A DNA stretch of 44,657 bases from Asanoa siamensis (lineage in GTDB: Bacteria > Actinomycetota > Actinomycetes > Mycobacteriales > Micromonosporaceae): NCBI RefSeq assembly GCF_016862555.1, contig NZ_BONE01000062.1, positions 1 through 44,657 on the forward strand, given 5' to 3'. Numbering within the stretch: the stretch's first letter is position 1; the number at the start of each line of letters is the position of its first letter. The notes beneath the pieces are model-generated. The model searched no databases, had not been told where the DNA came from, and saw only the letters and a program-made list of their open reading frames with translations. Position numbers and translations under genes: made by a program. This document shows positions 33,666-41,779 of this stretch, in pieces.

Positions 33666-34955
33666 TCAGCTCTGTTGCAAGGACTTCGTGATGTCGGTGT
33701 TGCCCTGGCTCAGCGCCGCCGCCGCGTCACCGAAGAGCGCGCCGCGCACGGTCTGCAGCCACGGGCTCTGCGGGTCGTTGAAGGAGGCGTTGAAGTTGCG
33801 GGCGTACGGGGTCTGGCCCTTGGCCATCAGCGAGTTGATCAGCACGACCCGCGGGTCGGTCGACGAGTACTTGTTGGAGGCCAGGTCCGTACGCGTCGGC
33901 ACGCCCTTGTTCTTCGCGACGACCTCGATCTGCGCCTCGTCGGACATGGTCCAGGCGAGGAAGTCCCACGCCTGCGCGGCCTTGGTGCTGGTGGCGCCGA
34001 TGCCGATCGCGTCGCCGCCGACGAACGTCGACTCGCCCCCGTCGGGACCCGGAATCGGGGCCACGCCCATCTTCACGCCCTTCTCCTCGATCAGGCCGAG
34101 CCAGACCGACGGGCCGGGCGCGATGCCGACCTTGCCGCCCTGCAGGGCACCGAGCCAGGTCGGGCCGGCCTCGTCCTTCGACGCCGGCGCGGCCACGCCC
34201 TCGTCGTAGAGCGAGCGGTAGAGGGCGAAGACGTCCGCCATCTCCGTGGAGTCGATCTTCGCGTTGTTGCCCTCGGCGTCCAGCACCGCGCCGCCCGCGG
34301 CCCAGACCGACGGCCAGAACGTGAACTCGACGCAGCCGCCGCAGTTGCCGCCGAAGTAGGTGCCGTTGACGTCACCGCCCAGCTTGTCGATCTTGCGGGC
34401 GTGCTCCGCGAACTCCTTGAGCGTGGTCGGCGGCTTCTCGGGGTCGAGGCCGGCCTTCGCGTAGAGGTCCTTGTTGTAGAGCATCACCGACATGTCGATG
34501 GTGTGCGGGACGGCGTAGGTCTTGCCCTCCCAGGTGCCGGCCTTCACGTGCGCCGGGGCGACCTTGTCCTTGACGTCGAGCGCGCCGAACCGGTCGCTCA
34601 GGTCGACCCAGAGGCCCTGCGACGCGTACTGCGCGGCGAACACGACGTCGGAGGCGAACAGGTCCGGCAGCGCCTTCGCGCCGGCCGCCGACGCCAACTT
34701 GGCCGGGTACTCCTCGTTGGGGTAGGCGGTCACCTCCACCTTGTTCTTGTGCGTGGCGTTGTATTTCTCCGCGTACGCCTTGGAGACCGCTTCTGTCGCC
34801 GCGCGGGTCCACAGGGTCAACGTGGCGCCGTCGTCGGCCGAGGCTTGTGCGCCTCCGCCGGCGGGTTCCTCGTCGTTGCCGCAGGCCGCGACAGCGGTGA
34901 CCAGTAGCGCCGCCGCCAGGCCGGCGACGACGCGTCGTGCTCGGTATCTAGCCAT
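33666..34955 (-). CDS. Sugar-binding lipoprotein of a CUT1 importer
   Basis: 429 residues from ATG 34955 (AAGGAG upstream), overlapping the GH127 stop by eight bases. The signal peptide ends in VAAC, a lipobox. The mature part is a cluster B solute-binding protein (LTLWTRAATEAVSKAYAEKYN, YPNEEYPAKLASAAGAKALPDLFASD, GKTYAVPHTIDMSVMLYNKDLYAKAGLD). The order GH127, binding protein, permease, permease resembles the beta-arabino-oligosaccharide loci of bifidobacteria. Beta-L-arabinobiose is therefore a good candidate ligand, by inference. Confidence 0.92.
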   Translation of the reverse strand: MARYRARRVVAGLAAALLVTAVAACGNDEEPAGGGAQASADDGATLTLWTRAATEAVSKAYAEKYNATHKNKVEVTAYPNEEYPAKLASAAGAKALPDLFASDVVFAAQYASQGLWVDLSDRFGALDVKDKVAPAHVKAGTWEGKTYAVPHTIDMSVMLYNKDLYAKAGLDPEKPPTTLKEFAEHARKIDKLGGDVNGTYFGGNCGGCVEFTFWPSVWAAGGAVLDAEGNNAKIDSTEMADVFALYRSLYDEGVAAPASKDEAGPTWLGALQGGKVGIAPGPSVWLGLIEEKGVKMGVAPIPGPDGGESTFVGGDAIGIGATSTKAAQAWDFLAWTMSDEAQIEVVAKNKGVPTRTDLASNKYSSTDPRVVLINSLMAKGQTPYARNFNASFNDPQSPWLQTVRGALFGDAAAALSQGNTDITKSLQQS

Positions 34956-36870
34956 CCGTACTCCTTCGCCGAGGGGACTGGACGGTGGGCAGCCAGACCC
35001 GCATGGTGGCGGGGCCGCGGCGCGCCCACCGGTGATAGGGCAACAGCCGGATCAGTCCGAGCGGCGGGTCGTCGCCCGCCGGGTGGTCGTAGGGCCAGGC
35101 GTTGTCGGCCGCCGTGGCGAGGCCGCCCCAGACGTCGACGCCGTCGCCGGCATCGGCCGGGGCCCGGCCCTGGTCGACCCGGAGCAGGTCGAGGTCGCCG
35201 ATCGGCTCGCGCTCCGGTGACTCGGCACAGTAGACGACGGGACCGCGCTCGACCGCGACACAGCCGCGGACGGCGTCGATGCGCGGGTCGGGCGTGGTGA
35301 ACCGGGGCGCCACGGGCAGGTGCAGGTGGACCTCGTCGCCCACGGCGAACGCGCGCCGCACGGTGATCGTGCTCTCCGCCTGCTCGGTGACGCCGTCGAC
35401 CGTCACCGTCGCGCCGTGCGCCCACTCGGGCACGCGCAGGGTCAGCGGCCACTCGCCGCCGTCCGTCGCGGTGATCCGGATGGTGACGTCGCCGTCGGCG
35501 GGATAGGCGGTGGCGACCTCCAGTGCCACGCGGCGGCCGTCGGCGAGGCGCGTGTCGACCGTCGCGTCCGCGTACTGCATGATCCGCAGGCCTTCGTCGT
35601 CGCCCGCGGCGAGGTAGGTGCCGAGGCTGGCCAGCAGGCGGGACACGTTGGGCAGGCAGCAGGACACCTCGAACCAGGGCGCCCGCGGCCCGCCGCCGAA
35701 GCCGAGTTGCTCCTCGTCGTCCGGCAGGGCGCGGGTGGGCGTGCGCTGGTGCAACGTGTGCGCGTAGAAGAAGGCGCGGCCGTCGTCCTCGATGGCGGTG
35801 GCGACCACGTTGTAGAGGATGCGCTCGATGACGTCGGCGTAGCGGACCTCGCCGGTGGCCAGCAACAGCCGCCAGGACAGCATGACGGCGGCGACCGCGG
35901 CGCAGCTCTCGCTGTAGGCGCGGTCGGAGGGCAGCACGAAGTCGTCGCTGAACGCCTCGTCCATGTGCCGCGAGCCCATGCCGCCGGTCAGGTAGGTGCG
36001 CCGGGCGAGCGTACGGTCGAACTGCTCCCGCACGGCCCCGAGCAACGCGTCGTCGCCGGTCTCGACGGCGACGTCGACCACACCGCAGGCCAGGTAGAGC
36101 GCGCGGACGGCGTGTCCACGCAGGACGGTCGCGTCGCGGACCGGGATGTCGTCGCTGAAGTAGGACCAGCCGAACTGGTGCGCCGGCAGGGTCTGGTGCC
36201 CGCGCCGGCCGACGAAGAGCTTGGCCTGGTCGAGGTATTTCCGCTCTCCCGTGACCCGGTAGAGCTCGACCAGCGCCGGCTCGATCTCCGGATGGCCGCA
36301 GACGCCGGTGCTGCCGGTCTCACCGAATGTCTCGCAGACGTGGTCGGCGACCCCACGGGCGATGTCGAGCAGCGGGCCCGGGCCGTGCACCCGGGTGTGC
36401 GCCACCGCGGCCTGCAGCAGATGGCCGGCGCAGTAGAGCTCGTGGCCCCACTGCAGGTCGCTCCAGCGCGGCGCCTGGCCGGGCCGGCCGTAGGCGGTGT
36501 TGAGGTAACCGTCGCTCTCCTGGGCGCCGCCGACCAACGCGACGAGCTCGTCGATCTCCCGTTTCCGGGCGGGGTCCGGCGTGCGGCCGGTCTCCCAGGA
36601 CATCGCCTCGATCAGCTTGTAGACCTCGGAGTCGGCGAACTCGCGCCCGCGGTGCTCGGCCGGGCCGGTCGCGCCGCCGATGGTGAAGTTGGCGGTCCAC
36701 CCGACCTTGTCCATCCAGGCCCGGGCGTGGTCCAGGCTGCCCTCGCTGATGACACGCTGCCGGTCGGCCCAGAAGCCCGCGGTGATCCGCGCCTCGGCCA
36801 GGCCGAGCGGGCGGAGCGCACCCCGGGACGGGTCCACCGGCCGGCCGCCGGTGGGGTCGGAAGCTGCCAC
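34948..36870 (-). CDS. Cytoplasmic beta-L-arabinofuranosidase, GH127 family
   Basis: 640 residues from GTG 36870, which GGAGG precedes; an upstream extension in the same frame would cross the operators. There is no signal peptide, so it works inside the cell. The GH127 active-site set is visible: Glu321-Ser-Cys323 in YSESCAAVA and Cys404-Cys405 in VSCCLPNVSR, the counterparts of Glu338, Cys340, Cys417 and Cys418 in HypBA1, where the Cys is the nucleophile and a zinc is bound. Length matches HypBA1 (about 650). It should split imported beta-1,2-arabinobiose or similar glycosides to L-arabinose, which AraA and AraB then use. First gene of the operon with the importer; translation of the next gene is coupled by overlap. 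Confidence 0.94.
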   Translation of the reverse strand: MAASDPTGGRPVDPSRGALRPLGLAEARITAGFWADRQRVISEGSLDHARAWMDKVGWTANFTIGGATGPAEHRGREFADSEVYKLIEAMSWETGRTPDPARKREIDELVALVGGAQESDGYLNTAYGRPGQAPRWSDLQWGHELYCAGHLLQAAVAHTRVHGPGPLLDIARGVADHVCETFGETGSTGVCGHPEIEPALVELYRVTGERKYLDQAKLFVGRRGHQTLPAHQFGWSYFSDDIPVRDATVLRGHAVRALYLACGVVDVAVETGDDALLGAVREQFDRTLARRTYLTGGMGSRHMDEAFSDDFVLPSDRAYSESCAAVAAVMLSWRLLLATGEVRYADVIERILYNVVATAIEDDGRAFFYAHTLHQRTPTRALPDDEEQLGFGGGPRAPWFEVSCCLPNVSRLLASLGTYLAAGDDEGLRIMQYADATVDTRLADGRRVALEVATAYPADGDVTIRITATDGGEWPLTLRVPEWAHGATVTVDGVTEQAESTITVRRAFAVGDEVHLHLPVAPRFTTPDPRIDAVRGCVAVERGPVVYCAESPEREPIGDLDLLRVDQGRAPADAGDGVDVWGGLATAADNAWPYDHPAGDDPPLGLIRLLPYHRWARRGPATMRVWLPTVQSPRRRSTDG

Positions 36871-36910
36871 CGTGTTACCTCCAGGTTTCGTGATGGCGCT
36901 CACTCTGAAC

Positions 36911-36928
36911 GCCGAAAACCTTTTCGGC
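36911..36928. promoter_or_regulatory. LacI-type operator with perfect arms
   Basis: GCCGAAAA-CC-TTTTCGGC has eight-base perfect arms around two bases. It lies 41 bp before the GH127 start and 86 bp before the divergent LacI gene, so binding would affect both promoters. Confidence 0.7.
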
Positions 36929-36998
36929 AAGATGCCAAATCGGCTGGCGCGCACTCGCTCTTCAGGCTGCTACGTTGCGTTCAGCACCTGAAAACGTC

Positions 36999-37013
36999 GG
37001 CGAAAGGTTTTCC
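36999..37013. promoter_or_regulatory. Second, partial operator over the LacI ribosome site
   Basis: GGCGAAAGGTTTTCC repeats the core of the operator at 36911 (GCCGAAAAGGTTTTCGGC on the other strand) with one base missing and a worn right arm. It covers the GAAAGG ribosome site and ends at the ATG, which suggests autorepression. Confidence 0.5.
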
Positions 37014-38057
37014 ATGGGGCGGCACCGTTCGCAGGCTGTGACGTTGTCCGACGTCGCGCGCCGGGCAGGCGTCTCGGTCGCCACGGCATCGAAGGCGCTC
37101 AACGACCGCGCCCAGGTGGCGGCGGCGACCCGGCAACGCGTCCTGGAGGCCGCGAGCGAGTTGTCGTTCCACCCCAACGCGCTGGCCCGCGGCCTGATCG
37201 TGGGCCGCACCCGGACCATCGGCCTGCTCACCGACGAACTCGGCGGCCGGTTCTCGATCCCGATCCTGCTCGGCGCGGAGAACGCGCTGGGCAACGAGCA
37301 GATGTCGGTGCTGCTGTGCGACGCCCGCGGCGACGCGATCCGCCGGCAGCACTACATCCGCACGCTGCTCGCCCGCCGGGTCGACGGCTTCATCGTGCTC
37401 GGCGACAGCAACGACATCCGCCCGTCCCTCACCCGCGACATCCCGGTGCCGGTCGTCTACGTGTACGGGGAGTCGGCGGACCCGGGCGACTTCTCGCTGC
37501 TGGCCGACGACGAGGGCGGGGCCCGGCTGGCGGTGGAGCACCTCGTCGCGCTGGGTCGCCGGCGGATCGCCCACGTGACGGGTCCGCACGCCTACCGGGC
37601 GGCCCGCGACCGGGTGACGGGTCTGCGCGCGGTGCTGGCCGAGCACGACCTCGCGCTGGCCGGTGGCGAGCCGCTGTTCGGCGAATGGTCGCAACGCTGG
37701 GGCCGGCACGCGGCGCGGATGCTGCTCTCGGCGGAGCCGGAGATCGACGCCATCTTCTGCGGCAACGACCAGATCGCCACGGGGGTCTCCCAGACGCTGC
37801 TCGACCTGGGCCGCCGCATCCCTGACGACGTGGCGATCGTGGGCTACGACAACTGGGAGGACTTCGCCACGGACTGCCGCCCACCGCTGACCACCGTGGA
37901 CCTCAACCTCGAACACCTGGGCGCGACGGCGGTCGAACACCTCTTCGGCGCGCTGGACGGCACCCCGTCGACGGGCGTGCTCCGCCAGCCGTGCCGCCTG
38001 GTGATCCGCGAGTCCACGGTCCCCACCACGGTCCCGCAGCCCCGCCCGTCCGCCTAA
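37014..38057 (+). CDS. LacI-family regulator of the beta-arabinoside operon
   Basis: 347 residues from ATG 37014 with GAAAGG upstream. Residues 8-58 hold the helix-turn-helix TLSDVARRAGVSVATASKALND and hinge FHPNALARGLIVGRT. The sensor domain follows (IGLLTDELGGRFSIPILLGAENAL, IFCGNDQIATGVSQTLLDLGRRIPDD, VGYDNWEDFATDCRPPLTT). It is divergent from the cytoplasmic GH127 gene and the shared region carries one perfect and one partial copy of a LacI-type operator. Inducer unknown; an arabinose disaccharide or arabinose would fit. Confidence 0.93.
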   Translation: MGRHRSQAVTLSDVARRAGVSVATASKALNDRAQVAAATRQRVLEAASELSFHPNALARGLIVGRTRTIGLLTDELGGRFSIPILLGAENALGNEQMSVLLCDARGDAIRRQHYIRTLLARRVDGFIVLGDSNDIRPSLTRDIPVPVVYVYGESADPGDFSLLADDEGGARLAVEHLVALGRRRIAHVTGPHAYRAARDRVTGLRAVLAEHDLALAGGEPLFGEWSQRWGRHAARMLLSAEPEIDAIFCGNDQIATGVSQTLLDLGRRIPDDVAIVGYDNWEDFATDCRPPLTTVDLNLEHLGATAVEHLFGALDGTPSTGVLRQPCRLVIRESTVPTTVPQPRPSA

Positions 38058-38198
38058 GCCCGCGACGCCCGCAGGCCAGCAGCACCAGCGGCTGCCGCAT
38101 CCGCGCCAGGACGCCGCCCCCGGCGGGTCGAGCAGCGGCTCCTGCCTGATGAGGTCGCGGCCGACCCGGCCGGTCGCGAGTCGAGGCCGGCCATGTCC

Positions 38199-38325
38199 GT
38201 GTCACCGCGGCGGCGAACGGTCTGCTCACCGACGCGACCTGGAACCGGGTACGCGGGTCGACGCTCCCACCGGCGCGGACGATCTCACCGGTGGGAGCGA
38301 CGAGCAGTGCGGCGCCTTCGAGCAC
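38199..38325 (-). pseudogene. 5' fragment of a serine hydrolase (beta-lactamase-like)
   Basis: From GTG 38325 the minus strand reads MLEGAALLVAPTGEIVRAGG, then PRTRFQVASVSRPFAAAV. This resembles the start of class C beta-lactamase-like esterases, where the SxxK motif would be SVSK; here Lys is replaced by Arg. After about residue 42 the likeness is lost and the frame turns into low-quality sequence. The stretch 38058-38198 shows no gene. I read this as a truncated, dead copy. Confidence 0.45.
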
Positions 38326-38334
38326 TCCCGCAGG

Positions 38335-39636
38335 CTAGAAGTCGTCGACGTTCACCGTGATCCGGTGTTCGGACGAGGGCCAGTTGGGCACGTTGGCGAG
38401 GTCGTAGCCGCCGCCGCGTTGGCCGACGACGATCGAGACCAGGCCGAGGTGGGCCGGCGCGGCCGGGACGAAGACGTCCATGCCCGTGATGAAGGTCTGG
38501 GCGAAGAACGCCGGCAGCGGTGCGGTCAGGTCCGTCCTGCGGTCCTTGCCCGCGTCGAAGGCGAAGATCCCGATCACCCGCTTGACCCGGGGCGCGTTGG
38601 CCGCGTTGAGGATGTCGGTGCCGTTGACCCACAGGCGGTCGCCGTCCGCGCCCTGGTCACCCCACCATTCCTTCTGCCTCTGCACGGTCAGCGCGGTGTG
38701 CCGGTCACCGGTCTCCACGAGCGCGCCGAGGCCCTCGCCCGGTCGGCTGGTGAGCAGGCGGACGAGCGCGTCGTCGCGGAGGAACGGCTGGAAGTAGAAG
38801 TGGTGCGTGGCGGCGCCGGGCCGGACGACCGCGAACTCGTACCGCTGGCTGCCCTTGAGAGTGACCGGTCCGAACGCGCCGTCGCCGGTGAGAGCGGCGC
38901 GATGCACGGGGTGGCGGTCGAGGCGCCGGCCGGTCAGCGGGCTGACCCGGTAGACCTCGAGCGTCGCGTCGGTGACGCCGGCGTTGCTCGGGAAGAGCAC
39001 GGCCCGACCGGAGATCCGCGCGGTGGCGGTCGGCACGATCGTCGTCGTACGCGGGTCGCGCCCCGTCAGGAACCGGAACATCGCCCGGAAGGACTCCGCG
39101 GAGGAGACCGTCTGCGTGTGTGACTGGTCGGGCAGGTAGACGTTGGTCGCGCCGGTGATCGCGCGGGTCTGGTCGCCCTCGCCCCAGACCGCGAGCGTCG
39201 GCACGCCGCCGGGCGGCGCGGTCGCGGTGCGGCCGTCGAGGTTGACGTAGTGCGCGACGCGGGCGGCCCTGGCCGGCGAACTCGCGAGGTAGCTCTGCAT
39301 CACGAACGTGCCGAGGGAGTGCCCGACGATGTCGACCTGGTCGGTCTTCGTGCGCTCGAGGAGCCGGGCGATCCGCTCGTCCAGGCCCGCGAAGACGGTG
39401 GGGAGGATCGTCGCGATGTTCGGGCTGTCGTACTCGTGTGCTTCGATCCGGTCGATGGGGTAGCCGTTGCTGGTCAGCCGCCGGGCCTGCGAGTCGAACT
39501 GCGACGCGGATCCGGCGCTGCCGTGCACGAAGATGACGGGGCGGTGATGCGAGCCGCGCTCGGGCGCCGCCGCCGCCGGCGTACCGGCGACGGCGAGGAC
39601 GACCGCGGTGGTGACGGAGAGCAGACGTATACGCAC
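38335..39636 (-). CDS. Secreted alpha/beta hydrolase (lipase-like)
   Basis: 433 residues from GTG 39636, chosen because GGAGG lies just upstream; the frame also offers an earlier ATG without a ribosome site. Signal peptide 1-24. The hydrolase fold shows HRPVIFVHGSAGSASQF (oxyanion loop), the nucleophile elbow DIVGHSLGTFV near residue 108, and an Asp/His pair likely in WGEGDQ and PDQSHTQT. The C-terminal half (about 210-433) is a beta-rich region also seen in secreted actinomycete lipase/esterase-like proteins. Substrate unknown. The methyltransferase gene lies 68 bp upstream on the same strand. Confidence 0.85.
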   Translation of the reverse strand: MRIRLLSVTTAVVLAVAGTPAAAAPERGSHHRPVIFVHGSAGSASQFDSQARRLTSNGYPIDRIEAHEYDSPNIATILPTVFAGLDERIARLLERTKTDQVDIVGHSLGTFVMQSYLASSPARAARVAHYVNLDGRTATAPPGGVPTLAVWGEGDQTRAITGATNVYLPDQSHTQTVSSAESFRAMFRFLTGRDPRTTTIVPTATARISGRAVLFPSNAGVTDATLEVYRVSPLTGRRLDRHPVHRAALTGDGAFGPVTLKGSQRYEFAVVRPGAATHHFYFQPFLRDDALVRLLTSRPGEGLGALVETGDRHTALTVQRQKEWWGDQGADGDRLWVNGTDILNAANAPRVKRVIGIFAFDAGKDRRTDLTAPLPAFFAQTFITGMDVFVPAAPAHLGLVSIVVGQRGGGYDLANVPNWPSSEHRITVNVDDF

Positions 39637-39704
39637 GGCACCTCCAGTTTTTGCATTGAGAGTGCGCATATCGTCGCAGTCCGATGTGTGGTTGGTCTAC
39701 CTTC

Positions 39705-40712
39705 CTAGGCGTGTCCCCAGGTCAGGGCGTGCATCGGGGTGATCGAGGCGAAGCCCAGGTCGGTGAAGCCGTGCCGGGTCAGCAGGTCGTCGTAGACGCG
39801 GCGGGGCAGCAACTGGTCGTCGATCTGCGCCTCGAAGATCTGGATGCCGGACATCACGCGGCCGGGCACGGTCCGCAGGCCCTCGTCGTCGTCCGCGAAC
39901 GGGAAGTCGGAGATGACGAACACGCCACCGGGCTTCAGCGCCGCCTTGACGTTGCGCGCCACCGCGTCGATGTCCCGGCACTCGTGCATGCTGATGTTGT
40001 TGATCACGACGTCGTAGGGCTCGCTGACGGCGAGCTTCTCCAGTGGACTGTCCCAGACCTTGACGCGGTCCTGGAGCCCCTTCGCCTTAAGCGTCCCGCA
40101 GGCGACGTCGATCGAGTGGGCGTCACCGTCGACACCGTCGATCGTGCTGTTCGGGTACGCGTCGGCGAGCATGACCAGCCCGTGCCCGGAGCCGCAGGCG
40201 GTGTCGAGGACGCGTGCTCCGCTGTGCAGCTTGGCTTCGAGGCCGGGCACGCGGGCGAGCCCGTCCGGGACCAGGCGGCGGTAGAACGGCCGGCCGGTGC
40301 CGCCGACGGCCTGGATGAAATCGGGTGAGCAGCCGTCCCACCACAGCCGCTCGCCGTTGGCGAGGCTCGCCTCGAACCGGTCGAAGATCTCGGGCTGTTC
40401 GAGGACCTTGAAGACACCGCCGACGTACGCGGGGGAGGTGTCGTCGAGCAGCACGGTGTCGAGGTTGTCGGCGAGCCGGTAGACGTCGCCCTGGCGGTCG
40501 CAGACACCGGCGCCGTAGGCGGCGCGGCACCAGGCGAAGGTGTAGAACGGATCGTGTTCGGTGCGTTCGGCGAGCTCGTCCGGGGTGGCGGGCCCGTGCT
40601 GGGCGAGCGCGTGGATGAGCCCGGCCCGCAGCCCGGTGGCGACGGTGCGGTGGCCGACGTAGCCGGCGAGCAGCCCCAACATGGACCCTACGGATTCCTT
40701 GATGTCAGTCAT
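39705..40712 (-). CDS. SAM-dependent methyltransferase with winged-helix N-terminus
   Basis: 335 residues from ATG 40712 (MTDIKESVGSML); a GTG 15 bases upstream is also possible. The first 90 residues resemble the helix-turn-helix dimerisation domain of O-methyltransferases and related regulators (TVATGLRAGLIHALAQHGPATPDELAERT). The catalytic domain has VLDTACGSGHGLVMLAD (motif I) near residue 170, VDGDAHSIDVA, VINNISMHECRD and LKPGGVFVISDFPF. Substrate unknown. It is divergent from an HxlR-SCP2 gene, which may control it. Confidence 0.85.
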   Translation of the reverse strand: MTDIKESVGSMLGLLAGYVGHRTVATGLRAGLIHALAQHGPATPDELAERTEHDPFYTFAWCRAAYGAGVCDRQGDVYRLADNLDTVLLDDTSPAYVGGVFKVLEQPEIFDRFEASLANGERLWWDGCSPDFIQAVGGTGRPFYRRLVPDGLARVPGLEAKLHSGARVLDTACGSGHGLVMLADAYPNSTIDGVDGDAHSIDVACGTLKAKGLQDRVKVWDSPLEKLAVSEPYDVVINNISMHECRDIDAVARNVKAALKPGGVFVISDFPFADDDEGLRTVPGRVMSGIQIFEAQIDDQLLPRRVYDDLLTRHGFTDLGFASITPMHALTWGHA

Positions 40713-40799
40713 GGATCCGATGCTCACCCCCGGACGGGCTCGGCCGTCAGTTCACGAAATGAAGCCAACCAGTTCTGTTTCTGTACTGCCCTTCGGTCC

Positions 40800-40805
40800 T
40801 ACGTT
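40800..40805 (+). promoter_or_regulatory. -10 box of the leaderless HxlR-SCP2 gene
   Basis: TACGTT is separated from GTG 40812 by six bases, with no Shine-Dalgarno. Pattern of a leaderless actinomycete transcript. Confidence 0.5.
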
Positions 40806-40811
40806 GAGTAG

Positions 40812-41525
40812 GTGGGTACCTACTACCAGTTCTGCCCGGTCTCCAAGGCCTTGGAGGTCCTGGACGAACGCTGGACACTGCTGATAGTCCGCGAACTCCT
40901 GATGGGCAGCCGCCACTTCAACGACATCCGCCGGGGCGTCCCCCGCATGTCCCCGGCGCTGCTCGTGAAACGCCTGCAGCGGCTGGAACGCGTAGGCGTG
41001 ATCGAACGCTTCCCGGACGGCAACAAGGTGATCTACCGCTTGACGCCGGCGGGCAAGGATCTGCAGGCCATTGTCGACGGTTTGGGCGACTGGTCGATGC
41101 GCTGGCTACCGGAGCTGGGCGACGAAGACCTGGACCCGCACTTGCTCTTCTGGGACATGCGCCGCCAGGTGACCCGCGAGGCGCTCCCCCCAGGCCGCAC
41201 GGTAATCCACGTCCTGCTCGGCGACGTGACGCCGAAGAGCCAACGCTGGTGGCTGGTCCTGTCATCAGACGACGCAGACGTCTGCGACTTCGACCCGGGC
41301 CTGCCAGTAGCCGTGACAGTCGAGACGACCTTGCGCTGCATGACACTGCTCTGGCGCGGCGAGCTCAGCTGGCGCGAAGCTGTCCGCGCCGGCGACCTCA
41401 CGACAACGGGCTCCCAGACTGCGATGCGAGCGGTCCCACGCTGGCTCAACGTCCGCGCAACCCCAGCGGACCCCCGCCCCCAATTCAGCGTAGTCGCCCG
41501 CCTAGCAGCCAACCTGCGTCGGTAA
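40812..41525 (+). CDS. HxlR regulator with C-terminal SCP2-like domain
   Basis: 237 residues from GTG 40812. Residues 1-100 are an HxlR winged helix (QFCPVSKALEVLDERWTLLIVRELLMGSRHFNDIRRG, SPALLVKRLQRLERVGVIER, YRLTPAGKDL). Residues about 130-220 resemble the SCP2 sterol-binding fold (WWLVLSSDDADVCDFDPGLPVAVTVETTLRCMTLLWRGELSW), which carries a hydrophobic ligand tunnel. The fusion suggests a regulator that binds a lipid-like molecule. It is divergent from a methyltransferase that is its likely target. Confidence 0.88.
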   Translation: MGTYYQFCPVSKALEVLDERWTLLIVRELLMGSRHFNDIRRGVPRMSPALLVKRLQRLERVGVIERFPDGNKVIYRLTPAGKDLQAIVDGLGDWSMRWLPELGDEDLDPHLLFWDMRRQVTREALPPGRTVIHVLLGDVTPKSQRWWLVLSSDDADVCDFDPGLPVAVTVETTLRCMTLLWRGELSWREAVRAGDLTTTGSQTAMRAVPRWLNVRATPADPRPQFSVVARLAANLRR

Positions 41526-41554
41526 AAGTCAAATCGAACGATCCGAGCGCCCTG

Positions 41555-41581
41555 TTGCGTGCTCGCCTCAAGGCGACGCAA
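41555..41581 (+). terminator. Hairpin behind the HxlR-SCP2 gene
   Basis: TTGCGT (41555-41560) pairs with ACGCAA (41576-41581) and CGCCT (41564-41568) with AGGCG (41571-41575), with a GCT bulge. It lies 29 bases behind the stop. No T tract. The following stretch up to 41767 contains no gene I can support. Confidence 0.4.
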
Positions 41582-41767
41582 GCAGGTGCGTCCGCCGGTG
41601 GCGGCCTCGTCGCAATCCCTGAGGGTTACACGCAGGCACTACGCTGCGCTGACCCAGTGATGACCGTTGGTAACCCTACGGTGTTGCACACGACTCCGCC
41701 AGTGAGGCGAGCGCAACAGGTGGGCGACGCAGCGCGCCAACCGACTGGCGGCCAGGTTGCGGTCGGC

Positions 41768-41773
41768 TAACGT
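41768..41773 (+). promoter_or_regulatory. -10 box of the leaderless DNA methyltransferase gene
   Basis: TAACGT is followed by six bases and then GTG 41780, without a ribosome site. Confidence 0.5.
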
Positions 41774-41779
41774 GGCCCT

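Noticed and set aside
41526-41767. A small gene between the HxlR-SCP2 and methyltransferase genes.
   Set aside because: The frame there is only a shadow extension without ribosome site or likeness. The region holds a hairpin and then the methyltransferase promoter.
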